This document shows positions 45,935 to 53,418 of a stretch of 64,000 nucleotides of DNA, in pieces. The stretch covers positions 62,001 to 126,000 of the forward strand of contig DJXH01000008.1 of NCBI GenBank assembly GCA_002449665.1, in the 5' to 3' direction. A model generated the notes under the pieces. That model saw nothing but the letters and a program-made list of their open reading frames with translations. It ran no database searches and was not told the origin of the DNA. Made by a program: the position numbers and the translations under genes. Source of the DNA: Bacteroidales bacterium UBA7009. Lineage in GTDB: Bacteria > Bacteroidota > Bacteroidia > Bacteroidales > Paludibacteraceae. Numbering within the stretch: the stretch's first letter is position 1; each line of letters opens with the position of its first letter.

Positions 45935-46837
45935 TTATAATTGATGATACCATCTCTTTCCGTTATTGTCGTCATAGTAGAAACGCTTGGTAGATTTTTC
46001 GTAATGGAAAGGACTACGAATTCCTGTCTTCGTTTTATAGACTTCGCGACCCGAACTATCAAGAATTTTATAGTATTCCCCATCTTTCACTACAAAGCAA
46101 TGAATAGGATGGTATCCGATTGCTTTTATTTCTTGATAATCATCATAATTTACATCTATACTACCATATTTCTTTCCTACTTCTACTAATTTCCATAATC
46201 CTCCTTGCTCTTTACATTGTATAAAATCAGCATAGTCTGTGTCACCAAGATAATCATAATCTACATATGCTTCATCGTACACACGTTCTCCTCTTATGTA
46301 GTACTTTTTTGTAAATGGATGTTGCAAGACTGAAGCATAACCATATTGGGCATCTTCGTCAAAATCTGCATCAGCAATCATATCTCCATCATAATTAAAT
46401 TTATAAACGTGCGTTTTTGTCTCTAAATAGACAGCAATGTCATCGTATCTAATCAGTCCGGAAACATTAATTATTTTATACCCCCATTTATTATAAAGAT
46501 TAGCATGTCCATAGTATGAATCCCGTATTACGCTACCGCGATAAGAATGATCTTCCCCGAATTTAACACCAAGATTAACTGCATTTGCTACACTACTTAT
46601 AAACAGAGACAGAAGAATTACAAATATATTAGGAGAGAGACCTTTCTTTTTGTGCATACCCCAACAAATATTAAGTGCTATCAAGGAAAGAAAAGCGAAC
46701 ACTAAAGGTGCCACAAAAGGAGGACATCCTACTAAATATGCCACAAAACACGATAAACTATAACCTAAAAGCAGCAACCACAAAGTGAATACTACCGTAA
46801 GAAGTATATTTTTCCACATAATGTTTTTGAAATTCAA
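45935..46837 (-). CDS. multi-pass membrane protein with WG-like C-terminal domain
   Basis: 300 residues. Three hydrophobic segments occupy the first 95 residues (TVVFTLWLLLLGYSL, PLVFAFLSLIALNI, IFVILLSLFISSVANAV). A periplasmic part of about 200 residues is rich in Tyr, Asp and Gly with short repeated strands (YNKWGYKIINVSG, FNYDGDMIADADF, DSSGREVYKT). That recalls WG-repeat propeller-like sequences. It is 44 bases before the vWA gene and 8 bases after the DUF2752 gene. Function unknown. Confidence 0.6.
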   Translation of the reverse strand: MNFKNIMWKNILLTVVFTLWLLLLGYSLSCFVAYLVGCPPFVAPLVFAFLSLIALNICWGMHKKKGLSPNIFVILLSLFISSVANAVNLGVKFGEDHSYRGSVIRDSYYGHANLYNKWGYKIINVSGLIRYDDIAVYLETKTHVYKFNYDGDMIADADFDEDAQYGYASVLQHPFTKKYYIRGERVYDEAYVDYDYLGDTDYADFIQCKEQGGLWKLVEVGKKYGSIDVNYDDYQEIKAIGYHPIHCFVVKDGEYYKILDSSGREVYKTKTGIRSPFHYEKSTKRFYYDDNNGKRWYHQL

Positions 46838-46845
46838 TATTTACT

Positions 46846-47229
46846 TTACAAGCCCTTATAAATATTCCATATCCAGTTGGCAATGACGACGATAGCGACT
46901 AATGCTGATGTCGGCAACGACCATTTGCCTTTCATTACGCTATTCAAGCTATTTGTTGAACGATAACAATCAGCAAACAGCCAAATCGGAGCAATTATTG
47001 CAAAACAAATAACTGCAACGGACAAAGGATTGATATAAACGGCTTCTGCTATATTGCCGTGCAATATAGCAAACAATGCTCTTTGACCACCGCAACCGGG
47101 GCAGGGGATTCCTGTAATCATCTTAAAGGGACAATATACAGGAATCCCTAAAGAGTGCATTGACACAACGAAGAGCAGCAAGCCCATCTCTAATGCCAAT
47201 AATTTGCAAACGGGAACATACTTTTTCAT
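46846..47229 (-). CDS. DUF2752 family small membrane protein
   Basis: 127 residues with the family core CPFKMITGIPCPGCGGQRA (Cys33, Cys43, Cys46), three predicted helices and a short basic tail. DUF2752 proteins are small inner-membrane proteins of unknown role, often encoded next to TM2-domain proteins in Bacteroidetes, as here (1-base overlap with the TM2 gene). The cysteines could form a disulfide or metal site. Confidence 0.85.
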   Translation of the reverse strand: MKKYVPVCKLLALEMGLLLFVVSMHSLGIPVYCPFKMITGIPCPGCGGQRALFAILHGNIAEAVYINPLSVAVICFAIIAPIWLFADCYRSTNSLNSVMKGKWSLPTSALVAIVVIANWIWNIYKGL

Positions 47230-47588
47230 CAGTACAAGGATATGCCTTGGAGCATCAATGTGTCATTTAGTTTCTTAAAATTGTACTCACGAGTCGTTTC
47301 CTGCACATTGATCATATCTATAATCCACCAGATATAAAGTCCCCCGCAAGTAAGAAGTTTGAGGACACCCATACCGGCATCGCCGAGCATAAAGCGATCT
47401 ATACCGAGAGTACCAAGCAAAATGGAAATTATAAGCACTGTGTTGGGGTCTTTGTACTCTACACTCTGTAGATAAACATACTTACTGTCGTCTAATTTAG
47501 TTAACGCTTCTTTGAGTAACGGCAATTTGTTTGCCGGCAGCATCTTGGAATTTTGTGCAAGATACATGTCAACTTTGTTTTGATCCAT
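47229..47588 (-). CDS. TM2-domain membrane protein
   Basis: 119 residues. A soluble N-terminal helix region (1-50) precedes the TM2 domain (about 52-100): ISILLGTLGIDRFMLGDAGMGVLKLLT then WWIIDMINV, two helices joined by the conserved DRF turn. First gene of the cluster. The function of TM2 proteins in bacteria is not settled. No consensus promoter is evident directly upstream; transcription may come from the strong promoter at 48200-48230 or from a weak site within 47589-47740, a gene-free AT-rich stretch. Confidence 0.85.
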   Translation of the reverse strand: MDQNKVDMYLAQNSKMLPANKLPLLKEALTKLDDSKYVYLQSVEYKDPNTVLIISILLGTLGIDRFMLGDAGMGVLKLLTCGGLYIWWIIDMINVQETTREYNFKKLNDTLMLQGISLY

Positions 47589-47740
47589 AAAATTATGTGG
47601 TATTTGGTTTTCGCCTACTCTTTGTTCGGATTTTCGGCTTACTCCGTATTTGTACTTATCGTATTTGTTCGTTATCGTACTTATTCGTTATGCTTACAAC
47701 TCTACATATGCACTTACAACTCTCACATATACACAAACAA

Positions 47741-47768
47741 AGCGTGAAGTTCTATTGTTCTTCACGCT
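47741..47768 (-). terminator. hairpin between the ncRNA region and the TM2 gene
   Basis: agcgtgaa (47741-47748) pairs with ttcacgct (47761-47768). On the minus strand it is followed by TTGTTTGTG. Just upstream on that strand, taccaagta and tacttggta can form another stem. It may terminate or attenuate transcription entering the cluster. Confidence 0.45.
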
Positions 47769-47884
47769 CATCAAGGGCTTCGCAATCCCCGTACCAAGTA
47801 GAATAACAAACGAAGTCCACGCTGAAATATGCTATTCTCCTTTGCGTATGACCATTCATACTTGGTATGATACAATTGCAGCCC

Positions 47885-48193
47885 TATAAAAAGACCTTAA
47901 ATATATACAATTCACCCGATGGGTAAATCGGTATATACACTCATACATAAAACGGAGATATAAACATACCCCGAGGACATTCATTGTGTCTGTTCGGACT
48001 TGGTACAAAATGTTGCGAAGATTTTGATGAGTCGCAAACAGCGTTCAATAAACGCCTTTAATATCTATGTCCTAAAACTGATAAACGCTCGGCATACACG
48101 CTGCAACACTATGCCGCGCTTCTGCTATATGCCAACGCTGTCAGCCTTATATATTCCACCCTTGTAAGACATATTTCCCTCCTGCGCAGAATA
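47885..48193 (-). ncRNA. candidate structured non-coding RNA of about 310 nt
   Basis: No frame of note crosses this stretch, yet it has a consensus promoter and dense self-complementarity on the minus strand. A long-range stem AGGACAU (48073-48067) with AUGUCCU (47980-47974) encloses hairpins GCGUU/AACGC (48055-48041) and UUGCGA/UCGCAA (48037-48013). A hairpin CGGCAUA/UAUGCCG spans 48116-48090. A terminal stem UAUAUAC...UUUACCC/GGGUGAA...GUAUAUA (47937-47902) leads into UUUAAGGUCUUUUU. It is neither RNase P (no GAGGAAAGUCC) nor tmRNA (no tRNA-like ends). I cannot name the family. Confidence 0.5.
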
Positions 48194-48199
48194 CGGCTA

Positions 48200-48230
48200 C
48201 AAAGGTACGATAACTTTTAATTACTGCAAA
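48200..48230 (-). promoter_or_regulatory. strong promoter upstream of the candidate ncRNA
   Basis: TTTG (48230-48227), 19 bases, TACCTTTG (48207-48200) on the minus strand. There is no coding gene for 600 bases downstream, which supports a non-coding transcript or a very long leader. Confidence 0.7.
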
Positions 48231-48342
48231 AATTTACACACAATTTTATATTTTTTGCGCGTAATAATAGTTTTTTTTGAAGGTTATGCTTTCTGCCTTT
48301 TAACGACTTGCCATTCAAATCAGTTTGGAGAATAACGAAATG

Positions 48343-48380
48343 AGTAGCGAAATCGAAGAAAAAAACACCGAAATCGCTAC
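48343..48380 (-). terminator. possible terminator after gltX
   Basis: agtagcga (48343-48350) pairs with tcgctact (48373-48380). The T run lies inside the loop rather than after the stem, so it is a weak candidate. The rest of 48231-48413 holds nothing recognisable. Confidence 0.3.
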
Positions 48381-48413
48381 TTATTTTCTTGTGAGATTAG
48401 TGAAAATCAGAAA

Positions 48414-50021
48414 CTAAATCAGCCGTAGGGCGGTGTCTATTCGGCGAAGGGTCTCTTGTTTGCCGAGGATGTCGGTGATGGCCCAGATATGCGGACCTCG
48501 GGCGGCACCGACAAGGCAGATTCGGAACGCATTCATCACAACGCCCACGCCGTACTCTTTCTCTGCTATCCACGGCATAACAACGGTGTCAAGCAGCCAC
48601 TCCGTTGTACCGTCCTCTTTCAGGTTCTTGCGTGTCCAGTCTTCGTCTGAAACGGACGAGAGCAGTTCGCTCAGTTCCGTAAGATGTTTGGGGCTATCCT
48701 CTTTCCAGCGTTTCTTAAGCGACTTCTCGTCATATTCCATCGGTGCCTCAAAGAAGAAACAAGCCTGCTCCCACAGTTCTGGTACGAAGTTCACACGGTC
48801 TTTGACAAGACCTATGATTTGAGCAACTTTTTCTATGTTAACATTCTGATAAACAGATGAGTCAAGTTTCTTTTCCAAGACGGGCATAAACAGACGTGCC
48901 AACTCTTCGTCAGAGCGTAGTTGGAGGTACTGGTGGTTGAACCAGCGGCCTTTCTCGTAGTCGAACTTCGCGCCGGACTTGCTGACACGTTCGAGCGAGA
49001 ACTGCTGTATGAGTTCGTCCATAGAGAACATCTCTTGGTCGCCGCTTGCGTGCCAGCCGAGCAGAGCGAGGAAGTTGATGACCGCTTCGGGGAAATATCC
49101 GCTCTCGCGATAACCGCTGCTGACGGTGCCGTCTTTTTGGTTGTGGAACTCAAGCGGGAAGACGGGGAAACCGAGCCGGTCGCCATCGCGCTTTGAGAGT
49201 TTACCGTTGCCGTCGGGCTTGAGTAGCAGCGGCAGGTGGGCGAACTCGGGCATAGTATCAGACCAGCCGAAAGCACGGTAGAGTAACACGTGGAGCGGAG
49301 CGGAGGGCAGCCACTCCTCGCCGCGAATGACATGGCTCACCTCCATAAGGTGGTCATCCACGATATTGGCAAGATGGTAGGTGGGCAGGTCGTCGGCTGA
49401 CTTATACAGCACCTTGTCGTCTATTATATTGCTGTTAATCACCACTTCACCGCGAATAAGGTCATTTACGTGTATATCCTCGTCAGGCTCAACCTTAAAG
49501 CGAACTACGTATTTTTCGCCTGCTTTTATCCGTCTATCCACCTCCTCTTGGGGGAGGGTGAGGGAGTTGCACATTGTGCCGCGCGTATGAGCATCGTACT
49601 GGAAATTGGGAACCTCCTGACGCTTGGCTTCAAGTTCTTCGGGAGTGTCGAAAGCGTAGTAGGCGTTGCCCGACTCAAGCAGTTGGTTTACGTACCTGTG
49701 GTATATCTCCCGTCTTTCGCTCTGGCGGTACGGACCTTTGTCGCCATATTGTCCGCAAAGGTCATGGGTCTTGGCACCATCTTTTTTGCTCCACGCACCT
49801 ATACCTTCATCAATCTCTATACCGAGCCATTGCAGGGCTTCTATTATATATTCTTCTGCTCCCGGGACGAAGCGTGTGGAGTCGGTATCTTCAATACGCA
49901 GAAGCATATCGCCGCCGTGCTGGCGGGCAAAAAGATAATTGTAGAGGGCAGTGCGCACGCCGCCGATGTGTAGAGCACCGGTGGGACTGGGCGCGAAACG
50001 AACGCGTACTTTTCTTGTCAT
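48414..50021 (-). CDS. gltX: glutamyl-tRNA synthetase
   Basis: 535 residues of a class I synthetase. HIGH-type motif in FAPSPTGALHIGGVRTALYN, LLRIEDTDSTRFVPG, the HVIRGEEWLPS stretch, and the KMSKS loop as KLSKRDGDRLG. The C-terminal anticodon-binding helical domain is complete. It charges tRNA-Glu in the cytoplasm. A TACCTTTG box at 50058-50051 lies 30 bases upstream, with a poor -33 element. Divergent from tig. Confidence 0.97.
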   Translation of the reverse strand: MTRKVRVRFAPSPTGALHIGGVRTALYNYLFARQHGGDMLLRIEDTDSTRFVPGAEEYIIEALQWLGIEIDEGIGAWSKKDGAKTHDLCGQYGDKGPYRQSERREIYHRYVNQLLESGNAYYAFDTPEELEAKRQEVPNFQYDAHTRGTMCNSLTLPQEEVDRRIKAGEKYVVRFKVEPDEDIHVNDLIRGEVVINSNIIDDKVLYKSADDLPTYHLANIVDDHLMEVSHVIRGEEWLPSAPLHVLLYRAFGWSDTMPEFAHLPLLLKPDGNGKLSKRDGDRLGFPVFPLEFHNQKDGTVSSGYRESGYFPEAVINFLALLGWHASGDQEMFSMDELIQQFSLERVSKSGAKFDYEKGRWFNHQYLQLRSDEELARLFMPVLEKKLDSSVYQNVNIEKVAQIIGLVKDRVNFVPELWEQACFFFEAPMEYDEKSLKKRWKEDSPKHLTELSELLSSVSDEDWTRKNLKEDGTTEWLLDTVVMPWIAEKEYGVGVVMNAFRICLVGAARGPHIWAITDILGKQETLRRIDTALRLI

Positions 50022-50117
50022 AGTAGTGATAATATGAAAATTTTACGGCGCAAAGGTACGGAAAATTTTATATTTGAGCAGCAAAAAGAGAGAATATATA
50101 CTAAAAATTTGCATATT

Positions 50118-50149
50118 TTTGGATAAATTGTGCAAATATCGTACCTTTG
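50118..50149 (+). promoter_or_regulatory. promoter of tig
   Basis: TTTG (50118-50121), 20 bases, TACCTTTG (50142-50149), with a leader of about 70 bases to the ATG at 50226. Confidence 0.75.
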
Positions 50150-50225
50150 CAGCCAATTTCGGAATTATGGCGTAAGACCTGTCGCCGAAGAACAAACGAA
50201 AATATAAACAAAAAGATATAAATTT

Positions 50226-51560
50226 ATGCAGATTACATTATCGGAGGTAAAAGACCTCCAAGCAGTGCTCACGATGACGGTTGAGCCGAAAGACTATGAA
50301 GAGAAAGTAGATAAAGAGTTGCGCCAACTGCGCCAGAAAGCCCAAATGCCCGGTTTCCGCCCCGGAATGGTTCCGCTCGGACTCGTAAAGAAAATGTACC
50401 GCAAAGGCGTTATGGCAGAGGTGATAAACAAAGAGATAGGCGTAGAGCTCGGCAAATACATAGAGGAGCAAAAACTCAACGTCCTCGGCGACCCGCTGCC
50501 CAATGAGGAACTGACTCCGCAGGTGGACTTTGACAACCAAGACACCTTCACTTTCGCTTTTGATGTTGCTCTCGCTCCTGAGTTTGATGCCAAACTTGAC
50601 GGAAATACCACTCTCAAACACTACAATATCACCGTTACGGACGAGATGGTGAATCGTCAGGTGGAGAGTTACCAAAGCCGTTTCGGCGAATATGTGGAGG
50701 CTGACGATGTACAGGAAGGCGACGTGCTGAAAGGTACCATAAAAGAACTCATAGAAGGCGGCATAACGAAAGACAACGCTATGCTTAACCCGCAGTATAT
50801 GAAAGACGAAGAGCAGAAAAAACTCTTTATCGGCGCAAAGAAAGGCGAGACTATCACCTTCAATCCCGCCAAAGCCTTTGACAGCGAAGTGGAGGTAAGT
50901 TCGATGCTTGACATAAAGAAAGAGGAAGTAAAAGACCACGCCGGCGACTTCACCTTTGAGATAACCGGCATCACCCGCCACGAAAACGCCAAGATTGACG
51001 GCGAACTCTTCGCCAAGGTATATGGCGAGAACAACGTAAAAGACGAAGCCGACTTCCGCACCCGCGTCAAAGCAGAGATAGAAGAGAATATGCGCGAAGA
51101 CAGCGAGTATAAGTTCGGACTTGATGCAAAGGATGCCGTTATGAAGAAGATGGAAGGTCTGCAGTTCCCCGAGGCTTTCCTTCGCCGCTGGGTGAAGACC
51201 ACCAACGAAAAACTGACAGATGAGGAACTTGACCGCGACTTTCCGAAGATGGTGGAAGAACTCAAATGGCACCTCGCCAAAGACCAACTGATGAAGCAGT
51301 TTGACATCAAAGTGGAGAAAGAAGACGTAGAGGCATACGCCAAGCAAGTGGCTAAGATGCAGTTTATGCAATACGGCTTGATGCACGTGGACGACCAGTA
51401 TCTCAACAACTTCGCACAGGAGATGCTCAAGAAAGAAGACCAACTGCGCGGACTTGTAGAGAGAGTGGCTGAAAACAAGATTTACGAGGCTCTCAAAGGT
51501 GTAGTCAAAATGGACGAGCAAGCCATCTCACACGAGGACTTCGGCAAACTCTTTGCCTAA
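50226..51560 (+). CDS. tig: trigger factor, ribosome-bound chaperone
   Basis: 444 residues. N-terminal ribosome-binding domain with the signature QMPGFRPGMVPLGLVKKMY. The central region corresponds to the FKBP-like domain but is diverged, as is usual in Bacteroidetes, so isomerase activity is uncertain. The C-terminal helical chaperone domain is rich in Lys/Glu. It binds nascent chains at the exit tunnel. Monocistronic, with a promoter and a terminator of its own. Confidence 0.93.
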   Translation: MQITLSEVKDLQAVLTMTVEPKDYEEKVDKELRQLRQKAQMPGFRPGMVPLGLVKKMYRKGVMAEVINKEIGVELGKYIEEQKLNVLGDPLPNEELTPQVDFDNQDTFTFAFDVALAPEFDAKLDGNTTLKHYNITVTDEMVNRQVESYQSRFGEYVEADDVQEGDVLKGTIKELIEGGITKDNAMLNPQYMKDEEQKKLFIGAKKGETITFNPAKAFDSEVEVSSMLDIKKEEVKDHAGDFTFEITGITRHENAKIDGELFAKVYGENNVKDEADFRTRVKAEIEENMREDSEYKFGLDAKDAVMKKMEGLQFPEAFLRRWVKTTNEKLTDEELDRDFPKMVEELKWHLAKDQLMKQFDIKVEKEDVEAYAKQVAKMQFMQYGLMHVDDQYLNNFAQEMLKKEDQLRGLVERVAENKIYEALKGVVKMDEQAISHEDFGKLFA

Positions 51561-51571
51561 AAAACTAACAG

Positions 51572-51610
51572 AATAATCTCCTATCAGGTTCCAGACCATA
51601 GGAGATTATT
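51572..51610 (+). terminator. terminator after tig
   Basis: A perfect 13-bp stem, aataatctcctat (51572-51584) with ataggagattatt (51598-51610), is followed by TTT and further T-rich sequence. Confidence 0.9.
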
Positions 51611-51639
51611 TTTATTATATTACTCATACTCAAACTACT

Positions 51640-52962
51640 ATGCGTATTCATTTTATCGCCATCGGCGGTGCGGCAATGCACAATCTTGCTATGGCAGTAG
51701 CAAGCAAGCCCGGATATACGGTTACAGGCTCTGACGATGAGATTTTCGACCCTGCTCTGACCCACCTTCGCGATGCCGGACTGCTGCCTAAAGAGTTCGG
51801 TTGGCACGCCGAGAACATCACTCCCGACATAGATGCAGTCATACTTGGTATGCACGCACGTGAGGATAACCCCGAACTCAAGCGGGCGCGCGAACTCGGA
51901 CTGAAAATCTACTCCTTCCCCGAATACCTCTACGAGCAGACTCGGGACAAGACACGCATAGTGGTGGCAGGCTCACACGGCAAGACCACTACCACGGCTA
52001 TGATTCTCTACGTCATGCAGCGGCTCGGTATAGAAGCCGACTACATGGTAGGGGCGCAGATAGAGGGCTTTGAGCGTATGGTAAGACTCTCTACCACAGC
52101 CAAGTACGCCGTCTTTGAGGGAGACGAGTACCTGACCTCACCGCTTGACCGAAGGAGCAAGTTCTTGTGGTATCACCCGCACGTTGCCATACTCACCGGT
52201 ATCGCTTGGGATCATATCAACGTCTTCCCAACCTTCCCTGAGTATGTGGACACTTTCCGCCGATTTGTGCATAGTTTTGAGCCACAGGGCAAACTTGTCT
52301 ATTACAGCGGCGACGAGAACTTGAAGATGTTGGCTGCAGAGGCACCTACAGATATGACTTGTATTCCGTACAGCGAATACACCGGCGAGGTCAAGATGCA
52401 GGTTTTCGGCAGACACAATATGCAGAACCTCCAGGCTGCCTGCCTTGCCCTGCAACAGATTGGAGTAGAGCCTGAAGATTTCTACCGTGAGATAGCCTCA
52501 TTCACGGGCGCGAGCAACAGACTTGAGAAAATATGCGAGTCCCGGACGGCAGTTGCCTATCGCGACTTTGCCCACTCGCCGTCCAAACTCAAAGCGACAG
52601 TAGAGGCTGTGAAAGAGCGTTATCCTGAAAAGCGATTGGTGGCTTGTATGGAACTGCACACTTTTTCTTCCCTTATGGCGGACTTCCTGCCACAATACAA
52701 AGGCTGTATGGACAAGGCTGACACGGCTTTGGTCTATTTCAACCCTGAAGTGGTAGAGCATAAACGGCTTCAGTCGTTCAATCCGAGTGATGTACAGACA
52801 GCCTTCGGCGGCAAAGTGGAGGTCTTTACGGACAACAGTGAGATGCTCAAACGCCTTCAATCCATCAACTACGACAATACGGCTCTGCTTATGATGTCGT
52901 CCGGCACATTCGGAGGCTTGGACGTAAAAAGTATGGCTACAGAACTGATAAACAGCAAATAG
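51640..52962 (+). CDS. mpl: Mpl: UDP-MurNAc:L-Ala-gamma-D-Glu-meso-DAP ligase
   Basis: 440 residues of the Mur ligase family. N-terminal Rossmann-like IAIGGAAMHNLA, central ATP site VVAGSHGKTTTTAMI, and C-terminal domain with NRLEKI and YRDFAHSPSK. Mpl joins recycled murein tripeptide directly to UDP-MurNAc in the cytoplasm, saving new synthesis. MurC is the closest alternative, but the N-terminal AAMHNLA and DFAHSP patterns favour Mpl. It heads a rightward operon with three more genes. A MurU-like/AmgK-like pair for sugar recycling lies 3 kb away. Confidence 0.88.
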   Translation: MRIHFIAIGGAAMHNLAMAVASKPGYTVTGSDDEIFDPALTHLRDAGLLPKEFGWHAENITPDIDAVILGMHAREDNPELKRARELGLKIYSFPEYLYEQTRDKTRIVVAGSHGKTTTTAMILYVMQRLGIEADYMVGAQIEGFERMVRLSTTAKYAVFEGDEYLTSPLDRRSKFLWYHPHVAILTGIAWDHINVFPTFPEYVDTFRRFVHSFEPQGKLVYYSGDENLKMLAAEAPTDMTCIPYSEYTGEVKMQVFGRHNMQNLQAACLALQQIGVEPEDFYREIASFTGASNRLEKICESRTAVAYRDFAHSPSKLKATVEAVKERYPEKRLVACMELHTFSSLMADFLPQYKGCMDKADTALVYFNPEVVEHKRLQSFNPSDVQTAFGGKVEVFTDNSEMLKRLQSINYDNTALLMMSSGTFGGLDVKSMATELINSK

Positions 52963-52970
52963 AACTTATT

Positions 52971-53402
52971 ATGAACGAAGCAAAACAACATCAGTTTGAC
53001 GTGCGTTATATGCGAATGGCACGAGTGTGGGCGGGCAACTCCTACTGCCGCCGCCGTCAGGTAGGTGCACTGATGGTGAAGAACCAGATGATTATCTCCG
53101 ATGGTTTCAACGGTACGCCGAGCGGGTTTGACAATAACTGCGAAGACGAGAACAACACCAGTTTTCCCTACGTCCTCCACGCCGAGGCAAACGCGATTAC
53201 CAAAGTGGCACGCAGCAACAACTCCGCTGACGGAGCAACGCTCTACGTAACCTCTTCGCCGTGTATGGAATGTTCCAAACTGATAATACAATCGGGCATA
53301 AAGCGTGTCGTTTACGGCGATGCTTATCGCCTGCAAGACGGTGTGGAACTGCTGCGGAAAGCAGGAATAGAAGTGATACAACTCAAAGACGATTTAGACT
53401 GA
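52971..53402 (+). CDS. dCMP deaminase (ComEB-type zinc deaminase)
   Basis: 143 residues. Zinc site from HAEANAI (His plus the proton-shuttling Glu) and SSPCMECSK (two Cys); N-terminal RMARVWAGNSYCRRRQVGA and the DGFNGTPSGF loop are typical of deoxycytidylate deaminases. It converts dCMP to dUMP for thymidylate synthesis. 8 bases after mpl and 16 before the protease gene. Confidence 0.92.
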   Translation: MNEAKQHQFDVRYMRMARVWAGNSYCRRRQVGALMVKNQMIISDGFNGTPSGFDNNCEDENNTSFPYVLHAEANAITKVARSNNSADGATLYVTSSPCMECSKLIIQSGIKRVVYGDAYRLQDGVELLRKAGIEVIQLKDDLD

Positions 53403-53418
53403 CAAAAACACAAATAAA

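Noticed and set aside
32370..47588. Type VI or type IX secretion locus, or gliding machinery
   Set aside because: No Hcp, VgrG, TssB/C, ClpV, Por or Gld signatures; the tubulin/actin pair and vWA do not match these systems.
47885..48193. RNase P RNA or tmRNA
   Set aside because: The conserved GAGGAAAGUCC/ACAGAA core of RNase P and the tRNA-like ends of tmRNA are missing.
48414..49333. Second minus-strand frame (166 codons) inside gltX
   Set aside because: Ser/Arg-rich out-of-frame reading of gltX without motifs.
50238..51521. Long minus-strand frame of 427 codons opposite tig
   Set aside because: It is the complementary shadow of a highly biased gene; it lacks known motifs and Tig is certain in the other strand.
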